64,000 nt of DNA from Latrodectus hesperus (GCA_037975125.1 CM075853.1:28820295-28884294), one strand, 5' to 3'; positions 1 to 35,751 are shown, counted from the stretch's first letter. Notes: a model not told the origin generated them from the sequence alone. Program-made: numbers and translations.

Positions 1-20989
<20,989 letters not shown>

Positions 20990-21132
20990 GTTTGATGATA
21001 TTTTGCTGACTTAACTAAAACAGAAAATAATTTGTTAATTGTATATATACATAATAAGTCAAGGTTATTTTCATAAAATAGCAGAAAATAAAGATCTAAA
21101 TATTTAAACTATTAAAAAATTAAAAAACTTAC

Positions 21133-21217
21133 ATACTTTGAATAATTTAGTATCTCTTTAAAGAAAGTCTTCAAATGTTTGACCAGAAAATGGTTCAAAT
21201 TCAATTCACATCTCATG
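21133..21217 (-). other. WDR33: probable 5' non-coding exon of WDR33
   Basis: On the minus strand this segment lies between a good acceptor (T-rich tract then CAG at 21218-21220) and a strong GTAAGT donor at 21127-21132. The coding exon downstream has its own acceptor at 21015-21016, only 25 bases before the start codon, so the 5' UTR must be spliced. The segment contains short ATGs but no long frame. Inference from splice signals only. Confidence 0.5.
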
Positions 21218-22379
21218 CTGTAAAAACAAATAATGTATTACAATATAATACTGTTATCAACATTTCTAACATTGTGCTATCAATTTAAGAACTAAAAATA
21301 GAAAATAATAATTATTATAAAATATAAATTAAAAAACTGAGAGATGGAGTATTTAAACTATCATTTCTTCAGGTTAGTATGAAGGCAATAATGTAATTAA
21401 TTTCTTGGTATCATTTCTAAACTAATAATAGTATTTGCAGTTTTTTTAAAGAACAAAAGCCATGAATGGCATTTGCTACTATGATGAAATGGTATGTTTT
21501 TAAAAGTTTTAGCAATATTCTAAACTGATACCAATGACTATTAAAAAAATGCAGAATAAAAAATTTTAATGTAAATAAATAATAATTTTTTTATAAAAAA
21601 TTTTTTTGCTCCTAAACAAATTGTAAATACATCATTAAATAAATTATTTAATAATTAATTTCTATCATTATAAATTTCTTTAAATTTTTTAATATTTTTA
21701 TTTATCAATATTTCTATTAAATTAAAAATTTCTTTTAAAATAAAAGTAAAAATGTTTTGAAGTTCAAATCTCTGGATTCCATACATGTTGAAAATGGCCT
21801 TTGTTATCATAAATATTTAAGAAAGCTTTCAATTAATATTTTTCTTCATTATGTTAACAAAAGTTTAAATCATCAAAATGTTTTACTTTACACTAGTTTA
21901 AATCACTTATTTAGTAAATCCATGACTTATTTGTATAAATTTACAAAGAAAACTGTAATTTATAAATAGATGTAAAAGCTCAAACTTAGAAGATAAACTG
22001 ATAACTTTAAAATAATGCAAATCAATTAAAATTAAAAAATTATGCAAATCGATTTTTTTCACATTTATTAAAATTTGCAATATAAATTAAAAATATTTTA
22101 AATGTTCAAAAAAATAACTTCTTTAAAAATATAAAATTTTATAAATTTATTTAAATACACTAAAAAAAATTTTTATTTGCAGTTCGGGATTTTTTTAAAC
22201 ATTTTTCTTTATTATAAAACAATCAAATTTAAATCAATTTTTTAAAGGACTAAATACTTTGCTTCCCTATTAAATTTAAAAAATACAACATTTACATAAA
22301 TAGATAATGATGTGTAAAAAGTTCTATTGTTTAGTGGAGAAATATTTATTACAACTAAAATTATTGTAAATATGTTTTG

Positions 22380-25300
22380 AAATACATTGGTCAGTATGTG
22401 ATTGATTATAATACACTTATTCAATAAAGTTCCCAAAATCTTAAAAATCTATTTTTACACCAATGTTAAATGAGAAATATTGTTTCTTTTTAACTTTTAT
22501 AATTAATAAAAAAACAAAAATAAAATTATACTAATAAAATAGATTAATATTAAAAAAATTATTCATCACTTTTATTTTGAATTTACTACCTTATTTACGT
22601 TACATTTTTGAAGCTATGATAAAAATATAGATATATAGCAAACAATTTTTAATTAGTTAAAAAAATAAATATAAATACACATTTTTATATTATTACAATG
22701 GATTTACCTATAATTCTTTCAAAAATAAGAAATTTAGAATGCAACATTTCTCAGAGATAGTAAAAAAAAATTGCCTCTGGCACGAACATGTTGATCAAGT
22801 TAATTATTATAGTATAATTAAAATAAACATATAATGAAAATTGAATACATTAAATAATAAAACAACATAAAAACATTATAATTCCAGATTGTAAAACTGA
22901 ACAATACACACAAACACACGCGGATAATAACATTAGCAGTGAGGTAGAAAAAAACTGCCGATTATGTAAACCAGCTGATAATCCAAAGTGTACAAATTTT
23001 AAAAAGCTTAATAATCGTTTAAAAGAATAATGTATTTTGCATTATCAACTTTTAAATATCATAAAACAATTATCGTAACGCTTAAATAACCAAAACTAAA
23101 GGCGATGTAAGTAGATTGTAAAATAATGCCTACAACAAATACACGTGACTACCAAACTTTGAATAGCACTTTTAAATATGATTTGCTCTTTAAAAACAAT
23201 TAAATAATCACAATGCGAATAAATCTATTTCCACTAAGTAAAATAAAATTAACAAGAAAACCAGACTTCACAAAATCTGAAGTACGATCTTCTCAGCTTG
23301 AAATAAATCGAGACAACGTTAGCTAACTATGATCCGAAAATAGCGAAATAAATGGTATACCATTGATTACGCTTACGATTAACAAAAGGAACTATTGACA
23401 AACCAAGACAAACTTAGGGCTGTTCAGCGAATCCGACAAAACGCCCAGGAAAAGTTGAAAGATTTTCGAAACTTAAAATACATGCAAAAAATAACATATC
23501 TTGCTAAAAATTATTCTCTCTTACAATTTAAAATAAATTAAATTTATTATTTGATTATAATCAGAACAAAATAAAAAAATAAGCAGAATTTTGTAACAAA
23601 AATAGTTCACGGGGCGAAATTAGTGTCACGATCGCAATGTTTCTTTCTTCTATTTATCGAAACTTTTATTAGGAATCAAAATAACATAAATACTGATAAA
23701 TTATAAAAAAAATTATTAATTACCAGAGTATAAATCAATGACTACTCATAAAAAAATCTATTGTTTTTAAATGAATGCAACAGCTGAAATTAAATAAGGA
23801 AATGATCAGATAAATTTTTAAATATAGATGTAACTAAGTAATTATCATTATTATAATTGTTTATTACTCTAAGGTTGAATAAGTAATTATTATTAAGAAA
23901 ACAAAATCTTAACATTAATTAACATTAAATTATCTTTCATTCCTCACAAATGATCAAATATAAATAATTTTTGAAAGAATATTTTCTATTAATTTTAGAA
24001 GCTTCGAATTCATATAAAGAGAAAAATTGTTATGAAAAATTAGATATACTCTTTGCAACTCAACTTATTATAAAAAAATAAAATTGGTCAGTATAATTAT
24101 AATACACAAATTCTATAGTTGATGTAAAATTATGAAAAAAATCTATTTTCACTTTAATGTTTTCCAAACCAGTTTTAAAATACGAAATAAAATTTACTTT
24201 TAATATTTTTATTTAAGTTTACAAAAATAATATATTTAATCAAATAAATAATATTTAAAAAATTATTCTACTCGCGCAAGAAATTTTGTTTTAATATCTT
24301 AAATATTTAATTTAATATCATAAATGTTTTTTTTTCATAAACTTTCAACTTAATAAATAAAAAATATTCTTATAATATTACAACTAAGGCTTCCTATAAT
24401 GCTTTTGAAAATAAGACTATATTTATGCAACATTTCTTAGCACAGGTAAAAAAGAATGTCTCAAGAAAGACCATGTTAATCAAGTGAAAAAGTAATTACA
24501 ATATTCATATAATTAAAAATAAATAAAATAATGAAAAATTGAACAATGCGTACAACAAACATACGCGGATAAAGGTATTAGCACGCCACGTAGAAAAACT
24601 CTCTAATTATGTAAACGAGATAATCAAAAACGTAGAAATTTCGTAAAATTAAGCAAATGTTTGAAAGAACATATCTTGCATTATCAACCTAAAAATATCA
24701 TAGAATAATTATCTTAATGCTTAAATAAATAAAATATAAAACGATGTAAGTAGATTGTTAATACATACCAATACACGTGGTTTCCGGGCTTTGAATAGTA
24801 CTTTCAGATTATTTTCTTTACAAAAAAATTACAACAATAATAACTCATAAAATAATAATGCGAACAATATTAATTCCGCTAAAGCAATATGTAAAATAAA
24901 ATTAAGAATAGAAACAAGCAACAGAAAATTTAGAGTACGATCCTCTCAGTTTGAAACAAATTGAGATAATGGCTCAGCTACGATTCGAAAATCGTGCAAT
25001 GAATTACCTGAAAAGGTATATCATCGATGAAGTTTCCCTCTAAAAGAAACTATCGATAAATCAGGGTCAGATTGGAGGGGGGAGGCTGGTTAAAAATAGC
25101 CAACTTTCTTTTTTTCAAGTCCGGGCATGATTTAAAAATTAAAAGTTTTTGCGATTTACAAACTTAAAATATTAGCAAAAAATAACGTATCTTAGTTAAA
25201 ACTTACTCTCTAAAAACTTTAAAATAAATAAAATTAACATTTGATAAAAAAAAAATAATAGGTGTTAATAATGATAATTAGATAAAAATAAACGATAAGC

Positions 25301-25450
25301 GGTATTTTGCAACAAATTTGTCATGAGGCGCAATTGTAGCAGAGAGATCATGTATCGTTCCTTTCTTTAATTCATCAAAACTTTTAATAAAAAAAATTAA
25401 ATAAATATTAATAAATGGAAAAAAACAAGTGATTTTAATTACTAGGGCAG
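22380..25450. repeat. diverged tandem duplication of about 1.65 kb upstream of WDR33
   Basis: Blocks in 22380-23730 recur in order in 24050-25440, shifted by about 1640-1710 bases. Examples are GCAACATTTCT (22741, 24425), CGCGGATAA (22919, 24563), TTTGAATAG near 23158 and 24793, GAAATAAATCGAGACAA against GAAACAAATTGAGATAA, and CACGGGGCGAAATT against CATGAGGCGCAATT. By eye the identity is roughly three quarters, with many indels. The left copy probably includes the WDR33 first exon and promoter, since GTAAGC on the minus strand near 23370 could be a donor. Confidence 0.7.
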
Positions 25451-28400
25451 AGGATAGAGCGCAACTCTAAAATATGTGTTTAGGAGCATGGACCAAAAGA
25501 ATAGGCCAGTCACCTATATAAATGTTGGGAAAGCTGTACAACTATCTGCATTTCAAATTATACTTTGTAAAAATTATTTGTTGAAAAAAATTGTATAATT
25601 GCTGTTTTTAAAATAATTTGATTGATGGTTCTTAAGTTTTATGCGAGAGCTCCACGTGTTTTACGGAATGATCTTTTCGATAATTGAAAATTTTATATTT
25701 TTAGCAAATTGATGGGCTTTCTCAAAAACATTTATAAATAACTTACAGAATCGAAGATTTGACACAACCAATTACTTTTTGTTTATTTTATTAAATAAAA
25801 ATAACTCCACTTAAATTCCAAAACAAACTAATGTTATGATAAAACTAACCAAAATTCGAAGAAAATTGACATAGCTTGTTAGTAAGTTTATAAATTTTAA
25901 AATTAATATAACATTGATATTTGTTTTCATAATGCTACAAATTTATTTTTATATAATTATTTCTTAATAAATATAAGAGAAACTTGTGTAGCAATAAGCA
26001 TGAAAATTGCATCGTATCATTGCGGAAATTCGACATAGAATACAGAGTATTATCGAAAAACGTCTCTCTCCATAATAAAAAATAGCTCCATTTCTAGAAG
26101 ATACTGCACGCTTTCACATAAATGTTATAAATACATCTCAAGTGTCTTAAAGAAAATGTATAAAACATGTTGGCAAGCTGAAATTAGAAAAATCGATAAC
26201 AAATTTTGATTATGAATAAAAATACTAAAAAACAGTAGTTAGAAGCAAAAATTCGCAATGCTGCCAAAATAGATGCTTTTAGCGATACCCACTGAAAAAA
26301 AATCAATTTTAATACATATGCATTTGAAATGTGTCGATTAAACTTGCATTTTTTAAAACGTCACATTAAAATAATCGCAAGGGAACTGGAATACCTCATT
26401 ACATGATCTCCAAGAAATTAAACTCCATGATAAGGAAAACATGATTTTCTTCAGCGTTTTTTAACTCTCTTTTTGTTGTGTAATATCATTTTTCCTGAAT
26501 ATTCTACACAAAAATAAGAAAACATATATTCATTATACAACATGAAATGCAAAATAATTATAATTAAATGCTCTTATATCTCTTTAAATAAACAATAAAA
26601 AATTACTCAACAAAATTTCAGAAACTACACAATTAAAGATGATTATAATGATGAATTAATTATAGGTACAACTGGAAAAAAATGCAATTCTTTAAAGGCC
26701 GATTAAAGAATTATATTTTAGGTTTAAAAAATGAAGTACATAAAATAAAATCATTAATGGTAAAATTTGAAAACTTCAAATAAACACTTCACATTTGTAA
26801 CTACAAAATTTGTTGGTGAAAATTCCTTTTGAACACCATCTTTTGAACACCATCAACTTTTTATGCAAACAGAATTTTATTTAAAAATATTCATATACTT
26901 TTGTGTAAAAAATATGAGAAAGAAAAGTTTTCAAAAAATTATTAGCTGAATCAAATATATCTACTGACATTTGTATGTTAACTGTGAATGCTGTGAAAGA
27001 TGTTTGATTTTTTAATCACACTTGATTAAAATAAAATAAAATATCAGTTTAATCAAAATTATCTTTAACACCAATGTATTGCTGTTAGAACATGAAGCAA
27101 TCAATTTATACCATGTTTGTGTGTAACAATTTATGCTTAAATTTAATGAAGTCTACCACTGCTGATAGTTAGATTAAACACTGGAAAACAGTCTAGTTGC
27201 TTCATTCTATTTTGAATTGAAGAAATAATTCACTGGTGAAAATGCCTATAAAAGTATAACAGATAAGGCACCAAATTAGTATCCCATACTGTGATTTATT
27301 GTTTAGTTAACACTACTATATACTGCGCGGGCGCACAGTTATAGAGAATCGATTATCATTTATTTATTTCAATAAAAATTTGCAGGTTTTGCCATGTAGC
27401 ACTCTTTTATTTGAAAAATTGCAATTTTTCTTTTACAAAATTATTTAAATTGAATTGACTTTAAATAATATTAGACATTTTTTACCGGGTGAAGAAAAAA
27501 GAATTTAAATTATAGATTCTTTTAAAATTATTTATTCTTCATTTTTAATTTAAAAGAATTGATAGTCTCTTCAAAAAGTAAATAATTTTTTGTTTTTTTT
27601 TGTTTACTGATTAAACTTACTTTTTACAGTTATAACAATGTACTCCAATATTATCCATAACACCAACTCTTGTAATCGCTGGTTCCATAAATTAAATTAA
27701 GAAGCAATGCATGAATGAACTGGATTTAATTTAACAAAAGCTAATTAAAAATGTAATAAACAAAAATTAAAAATTTTGTTCAACTTTTTACTTTTTTAAT
27801 ATTTTTTTTCTAATTTTTTAGACTTTTCATATTTTGTTATCTTTTGTAATTTAGTCAACATCCAATTCATTATTTATTTACAATATTATCCAAGTTCTGT
27901 ATCTGTATCTAAATAAAATATAATATAATAGATAATCATACAGTTAACTTTTTATATAAAGATTTTACTGATGTTATATACAAAGATACAAGCATTTTTA
28001 TTCCAAATTACAACAATATACATTTAAGGATACATTTTTACCAATAATCAAAATTCACAGAAATAACTCTTTTCCTTTGTTTATTTTGAGAAAAAAGTAT
28101 TTTTCATCCAAAAGTTCATGAAGCAACTAATGATCAAGTTATTTTACTTTCCTAATTGTTACCAATTGCCTTAAAATAATCAAAAATATAAAATATTCAG
28201 AATGGAAACAATCTCTCATTCAATACATAATTGTTACGAATTGCATTTGAGTAATTTAAAATAAAAATTCAGAATGCAAACAATTTCCCATTCAATTAGT
28301 AAAACATATAAAATTTGATTAAATTCATAAAATCAACAAAGGAAATGTCACAAAAAATTCATTACAGCCTTAAATTAAAAAAAAAAAAGATTCTAATCAA

Positions 28401-29540
28401 ATTTAAATTATAGCTCATCAGCTCTTTTTCAACCACAATCTGGTATTTTTTACTGCATTTATTGCAGAATTTCTTTAAACTATCTTAATCATATAGAGCC
28501 TGCATAAGCCTTAATTAGTTTTAGTTAACTGTAAATATTTTTTTACTGGGAACAGGATTTCTGCACCAAGCACAAAATGTAAATTTTTTCAAGGCTTTTA
28601 TGTAAGCAATGAAGTTTATCCTAAAATAATACATTAAAACACTATGTATCTCATCTTTTTAATTCTGAACAGACAGTAAATGTATTATTTTTTAACTAAA
28701 AATTTACATTTACGCTAATATTTCTAAAGTACATATGTTTTAAGGAACCAGAAGGGAAAAGCAATATTTTAATAAGTAAATTAGACTGATAGAATATTTT
28801 ATTTTCCAACATAGCACTTACAATTTGCTGAAATTCACTCTGATACAATATTACAGTTCTTTCCACAGGCATTCTTTCTATCAAAATAAGGTCTATTCAG
28901 AGGAAATATAAAGGCATGCACATGAATATTGCATGCATCTTTTGAGATTGAGAAATATATATAATTTACTCGAATACAAAAAAATTTTCTCAATTTTTGC
29001 TACTGCAAAAATTCAGTAAATTGTGTATATGAATCATTAAATGCAAATAAATAAAGCCTGTTAACTTTTAATCAGCTAAACTCAGTTAAATACATTACCA
29101 GTTATAAAAGTGATCTACAAAAAGCAGATTTAAGAAAAGCAAATGCAATGAACTATTTTTAAGCAACTGGAACACATCAAATACTTTTCCAAGACAAAAT
29201 TGCACAATTCTCTTTAGAATATGTCATATCAATAAAGTTTTAAAGAACAAGATATCTTTATCATAATAAAAATTTTGAAAGTAAAATACAACTTCTTAAT
29301 ACAAAAAAATACAGATTGGTATAGAATTATTTTGTATGAAATGAAATGTAATAATTAACACATTTTGTATAAGAGAATCTTAACTCAACTAATTGTATGA
29401 AACAAATACAATGTTAGATTTACCTCTGCCCTGACATTGCATAGTAAATATAAAAAAAATTTCAAAGTAGTTCTAAGTTTTGGATATTTGTAATACACTC
29501 CCTCTTTTCATCTTGAAAATATATTGTTAATTGAAATATA
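25451..29540. other. AT-rich intergenic stretch, no gene seen
   Basis: I read both strands and found no homology, no tRNA-like boxes and no long frames. The short frame at 28696-28884 shows no recognisable motif. Confidence 0.5.
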
Positions 29541-29542
29541 AG

Positions 29543-29621
29543 TTTCATGACTTATATTTCATAAGTCATGAAAATATAACACATGACTTATGATCTTTCA
29601 TAAGTCATGTGTTATATTTTC
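29543..29621. repeat. two adjacent perfect hairpins sharing one core
   Basis: Hairpin 1 has 13-bp arms at 29543-29555 and 29561-29573. Hairpin 2 has 24-bp arms at 29570-29593 and 29598-29621 with loop TCTT. All four arms contain CATGACTTAT or its complement, in alternating orientation. The shared core suggests local template switching. Confidence 0.85.
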
Positions 29622-30339
29622 ACTTCCCACAAAGACAGAACTCACCCCCAATTATATTCTACTATTATTCAATATCAATCTCCTGTAGATGAATATTGAA
29701 GCTGAACAAGGAATCTTCCATCAGAGAAACAGAATTTCAGGACCTGAAGTAAAAAGCTAATTTTCAAGGTACCCTCGGAGACTTCATTCATAGCTTTTAA
29801 AGTTAATATTTCCATTTATAAGTACCCTTAAAATTGAGAGGCTTGGATATTTTATCAGATCCCCATCTCTTGAAAAACTGTTAATCACACTAATAAGCAT
29901 AATCATAATAATCTTATGTAATTTAGATTACCATGTTTAGTTATCAATAACAAAAAAATTGCATACAATTTTAGTTCTTTCCTGCAAGAACCAATAAAAT
30001 ACAGTTCTTTTGTCTTTTTCTTTGTTCAACTCAGTAACATCAATATTCTGATATTTTTTAAAAGACAATTCTAATACAAGATTGGTATCTCTATCTTGGA
30101 ACAAAATCATTTTAATTGACAGAAGGCAAAATGATTTTTAGAAAGTTTAAGAAAGTAAGCAGAATTTCTTTGTATATATTTTGCTTCACATATAAAAATA
30201 AGGAAGAATTAAAATTTTGAAGTAATTTGTTAAATTATACATTATAAAAAATTGCACACAAATAATTAAAATTTCTGTTCTTGCTATTAATTAATTAGGA
30301 AAAAACTAGTACTTTCAAATTAACCATATTGTTTTTTTC

Positions 30340-30530
30340 CCTACGTCGAGGCAGCGGCCTTATCGGCCATGAGCCCTCTGGCAGCCCAATAAAAATAAGC
30401 CTTATTGTGAAAGTTAATAAATGGGTGTGGTGTGTCTTGCCTCTATGTGGTGCCCCCTAGAACGCCTTTTGGTAACCAAACGAGACACACTTTCGTCACT
30501 GCAGCCCAATTGTGATTATGCGAACTATTA
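30340..30530. repeat. GC-rich patch of unknown origin
   Basis: A sharp rise in GC within AT-rich DNA. It includes CGAGGCAGCGGCCTTATCGG, GGTGCCCCCTAGAACGCC and AACGAGACACACTTTCGTCA. No frame and no tRNA boxes. It looks like a fragment of a mobile element body or UTR, which I cannot name. Confidence 0.35.
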
Positions 30531-31300
30531 ACCAGATTGTGAAAAAATTAATATAAATTATGTAAAAATATATTAGATAAAATCCTAAATCTATGGTTAT
30601 TATTTACTGTTTTCAGAGATATTATACCAGAAAGGAAAATTTAATTGAAATTGTGTAATAAGCAATAATATTATTTTAATCTTAGTCTAAGTAAAAACAA
30701 TTTCCAGCATATTCTTTTGCAATCAATCCATTTTGAATAAAAAGATCAATTTTTAATTTTAATAAGATGACAAAAAAAAACAATAATGTAATGGGCTGAA
30801 ATCAATCGCTAATAAATTTTCAAAATGAGCAAATATACCAAATACTCCAAGATATTTAAATTTGGAAATAAAGGGAAAATATACATTTTGACATAAAGTC
30901 AGTTCTAGGCTATTCAAAAGACAAATGCTTAAGACTAAATTTTCAGGGTATCTTTAAAACCCAAAAAGAACTTGAAAGTAAAATTTTAAATCTCCGGTTT
31001 TTTCAGGTATGGAAATAAAGAGAAAATATTTTTGCCCATATCAGTTTCAAAACACTAAAAATAAAATTGGTAGAAATCTTCTGTTAGTGCATTTTTGGAA
31101 TCAGCCAAAATGATATAAGGAGTGCATATTAAAAGTATATATTAAAATGTAGTGTTTAAAATGATTATTTATACTTGGAAATATAAAGCAAATACATGTT
31201 AATTTTAAATGAAGAATTCAAAAGTTATAATTTTTAAATTATTTACTTAATACACAAAATGAATCTATGAGTTGAAATTCAATTGTTTAATTCTTTTAGT

Positions 31301-31484
31301 TTTGTTTGCTTGTCACTCAATGATCATTTTTGCACACTAGGACTAATTAGACCAGGATCTATGGTTTAAAGTATACTCACTCCCATCGACAACAAATATC
31401 TGAACCTGAGGTGGGATTTGAACCCACAATCTGTTAAATTAAAGGCAAGACATATCCTGGATATCAACAACAGCAGTACAGTTA
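31301..31484 (-). mobile_element. SINE family A copy with good B box
   Basis: On the minus strand there is a B box GTGGGTTCAAATCCCACC near 31414-31431, an A-box region near 31465-31484, and the shared body with ACTAATTAGACCAGGATC on the plus strand. This is the best-preserved antisense copy. The element is probably transcribed by RNA polymerase III when active (inference from the boxes). Confidence 0.65.
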
Positions 31485-34400
31485 GTTATCCACAATTTTA
31501 AATCAAATCCACAATATTCAAAATCCACAATATTTGAAGGGCTTGCAATTTTCTTATGAAAATATTAATCCAATCTTTGCAACCATATTTTTAAAATATG
31601 AAAAAAATGAGTATAAAAATAATTTCAAATAAAAGAGGAATGAAAATGAGTTCATGAAAAAAGATTTTTCAAATTTCAATCCATACATGGGAATTAAAAT
31701 TATCATTGGATCAATGAGACAATGTGAGACCAGTTACTAATTGGTAAAATCGTGAGTAGAAATTAAAGGTTTGTAAAAATGGGTGAATTGATGATTTGTT
31801 TTACAATAAGAAAATGCAGTGATGATTTGTTTCACAATGAAAAAATTTATTGATAATTTGTTTTACAATAAGAATATCTTTAAAACTTCTATTCATTAAA
31901 AGTTTGATTCTAGTTATTTAGTAGTCCTCATTACTTAGTAAACACACAAAAGCACAAATTATGCTTTATTATTTAATCCTGAAAATATTAACAATATTTC
32001 TTCATCTGGAAAAAAAATTTTTTTTTCAAGATAATAATAATAAAAATAACTTAAATCATTGTCTTACCTTAAATGTTGAGAAATTTTTTAAACTTATTTC
32101 TCTTATAATAAATATGATATTGATTAATTAATGGCACTCTGATTTTTACATTTTTGATGTATTACAATCTCAACATAGATATGAATCCTGCTGAAAATAA
32201 AATTAGAGGAAAAGAGAAATAATGCTAAAAAATAGGAAAAACTATTTAATTTGGCTATTGTAATAGATTTTATATCCATTTCTTTACCTATACTAAAATA
32301 TGTTAATATATATGTAATTTACTTAGTTGCAGATATATGTACAAATATAATAGAAATTGGATATTAAAACAAATTTTAATTGTTAGAAAATAAAAATATA
32401 TGCTTTTAAAAATTGAAACTAAAAATCAATTCTCGAGATAAAATATTGAAATAGCTTTGTAAAGATTTATTTTAGAGGGAAATGGAAAAAAACCTTTATT
32501 TTATGAAAATAGAATGAAGGATTTAAACCCTTTTTCCAAAAAATGTTTTATAAAAATAAAACTATTAAAAAAACACTTTGTTTTGAAATGTAGTTTTATT
32601 TTAAGAAAAATTAACATGCTTTGCTAAAAATAAATAACATTAGAAAGTTTTAAAAATAAAACAGAGAATAAGAGCACATTCCTTTATAAACTTAAAATAT
32701 TTTAGTCACAAATAAAATTTTTCAGATAAAAAAATCAAATACATATATTTTTTACCATTATTCAACCATTAATTTTAATAATTATTGTATTTACAGTTGT
32801 ATAAGATATGCCATTTACTATGAAAATGGGTCTGAAAAACCAAGTGTATTTTATACAATGATACTCAGATTTTGATTACATTTATTTCTGGAAATTTCCT
32901 CTGTTGAGAGTTGTGCTTTGATTCCTTGTGAAATGTGGGAATATTATAATTATGTTTAGTTTTTTTTAATGCGCATGCATTTTCCACAAATACAGCTGAA
33001 TTCGTTTAAACTCTCAAATTTCAGTGAAAACTTTTAAGTTTGAAATTTCTTCTATACAATCCTATCAAATTTATTCGCAAGTTATGGCTAAAAAAAAACA
33101 TTGGCATTACTATAACACAACATGCAACAAGCTATTTGATTGTGAATGGTAAAAATCATAGATACAATGCTAAAAAACAGCATTTTGGGTTACCCCCAAC
33201 TGAAAATATAAAAAGAACTTGATGGAATCTGTAAAAAGATCTAAAAAAAGCAATTCGCAGTAAATATAACTTACGAAGAGGGAACTGTACAATGGCTATA
33301 ACTTGAGGCAGAGTTGTACTAGGATTTTAGACTACAGAAAATACTTTTACAATATTGACACAAATGATTATTCATCAAGTGAAAGTGATAGGGAAATTGC
33401 CGATTTCATTGGCTCAAGATTATGGTGTATGAAGAGAAACCACCAATGAGTTAGACTAAAACAAACTATTGTAAAAATGACAGACAAATATGAATATAGT
33501 GAAAACAGAGAATGATTAAATGATTTAACAGGTTTTGTATCAATAATGCACTGGATAGTACAGAGAATAATTTGCTGTATGACTTAGATGCTGATTCAAA
33601 AGAGGTTTTAAGTCGTTATTCATTTAGCTTTGGAGATAGTGTCTGGTTTTGACAAAGATTAAAAAGAGTTCTTTCCCCAATAGATTGGGTATTTGCAGTA
33701 AACATAACCTACAAATGATATTACTTTGTATTACTTTACATTTAATATATTGTAATAATTATAATGATCACAGTACTAGTAATTAAGTTTTATCTTCTAA
33801 TAATGTGAGTAAAAGAGGGAATGTCTTATAAAGGCTAGTGCATTTTATATGTAGGCAAATATAATTTTTTCCAAAATCTGAACATTTAGTATAAAAAACT
33901 AAACATTCAGATTTTTTACATTATTGTGTAACTAACATAAGTGCAATTCTTTATTCAATTGGATTATTTATGGTGTTATTTCTGAATACATACATTATTT
34001 TTTTTTAAAAAAATCCATATTGGAAAGTTTTGCCAAAAACAATTTTTTTACCTAATGATAATAAATATGTTGGCATTGAGTATTTAGCCTATTCAGTATA
34101 TTTACAAATACAATTTTTGAGTAATATTGAAAATTTTCAGTCAAACATATATAATTTTAAGATAAAATTTGGATAAAAGCATGAAAATTTTTTAATTTAT
34201 TAATATATATATAAATTTATATGCAATTTTTTAATCATATCATGTGTATTTAAAAATAATTTTTTTTATTGAAGCTTATTTATCACATCAACTAAAGTAT
34301 TTAATATTAATGCATATATAATATCTTTTTTTCTTTTTTTTTTTTCAAAAAATTTTTCAAGTAAGCCAAAGAAAGCATTAAAAATTTCACTTGCAAAATT

Positions 34401-35679
34401 TTGATTCAATAAAATTAAAAACTAAATTTACATATCTTACAGAATTATTGATATAATTTAAAAGGTAAACATATGATTAAAAGAAAAATTAAGTTACAAG
34501 ATGTATTCCAATAAAATTTTACATTTTTTATTTTATAAAAATTTGGCTATTCATAGTATTATTTTCACATGTGTTTCCCTTACTTTTTTAAGGAACACAC
34601 TTTTTTAAGGAATAAATTATATACAGTAGTATGCATTTAATTTAAGTTTTGACCAATAGATCCACTGAATTTCAGCATTCAAAGTAATTGCTATTTACTG
34701 TATGCCACACTTTTCTAATCAGAAAAGGTACAACAATTGACAGAGTATATATTACTAATGATTTATAAATTCTGAAAGTGATTTTAGTTTTGATAGTAAT
34801 AGTGATACTGATTTTTCAAGTGAGTGATATTTTTCCATGGTGTATTTTTCCTGAAGCTTTACACATTTTACTTCTTATGTCATGTAAATAGAAATTCAAC
34901 ATTTTAAAAAGTATATGCTTGGCAATATTCTTTAGGACATAAGTCATCTTGCAGTCCAATACAATATGGAAACAGCACCAGATTGAGAAAGGGTTCCTAA
35001 AGCTTCAGAACCACGAATATCAAAAAGGGAGGGACAGCTATAAAAATGTTCCCCAGTAGTAGGCACGGTATCCTGAACAGATTGGACTTTCTGATTTTCC
35101 ACTTTGTTCAATGTAATTCAATTGAAATTTATTAAAATTAATTTTTTTGTAGTATCTGAAATTGGTATTTCTGGCAGCTTAATTTTCTCATAATAAAATT
35201 GTAAATAAAAAATTCCTTTCAAAAAATGCAGATTTCAATTCTTCAATATACAGGTTTAAAATCTGCAAAAAATACTCATTTTAAGTGATTTCAACACGCA
35301 AATTGAGCACAGAGTTAAAAATTATGATATGATGCATGTCATATAAAATATGGATTTTTTCACATTTTTAAATGTATAAAGAACGATATTTTAACTGATT
35401 TAAATTAGCAATAAAATAAAAAAATTTAATATTTTTGCATGATTTGTATGAATATTTTTAGCATTACAACTGGAGGAAAACATTGTTTTTGCAGAGATCA
35501 CTGCATATAGAAATTTAAGGGCAGAAAAATACTTTTGGCCAAAAGATTGTTAAAAAAAAGAGTGAGAGTTAAAATGCTTCTCACTAGTTTTATACTATTT
35601 TAAAGTACACTGCAGTTTACATATTTTTTTTCCAAACTAGAAAATATTAAACAATTCCTATTAAGCATGCTAAATAAAA

Positions 35680-35680
<1 letters not shown>
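31485..35680. other. AT-rich intergenic stretch with one coding-like remnant
   Basis: Mostly featureless. Around 33320-33440 (plus) an open piece of about 35 codons contains YFYNIDTNDYSSSESDREIA and ends at a stop. Neighbouring frames are broken, so it may be a decayed transposase or gene fragment, not identified. 33040-33222 is an open frame without recognisable motifs. Confidence 0.35.

Positions 35681-35686
<6 letters not shown>

Positions 35687-35751
<65 letters not shown>
35687..35751. repeat. (AT)n microsatellite
   Basis: About 32 uninterrupted AT dinucleotides. Likely polymorphic in length and a difficult spot for assembly. Confidence 0.95.

Noticed and set aside
35687..35751. The AT run as an origin or regulatory element
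   Set aside because: A plain dinucleotide microsatellite explains it.
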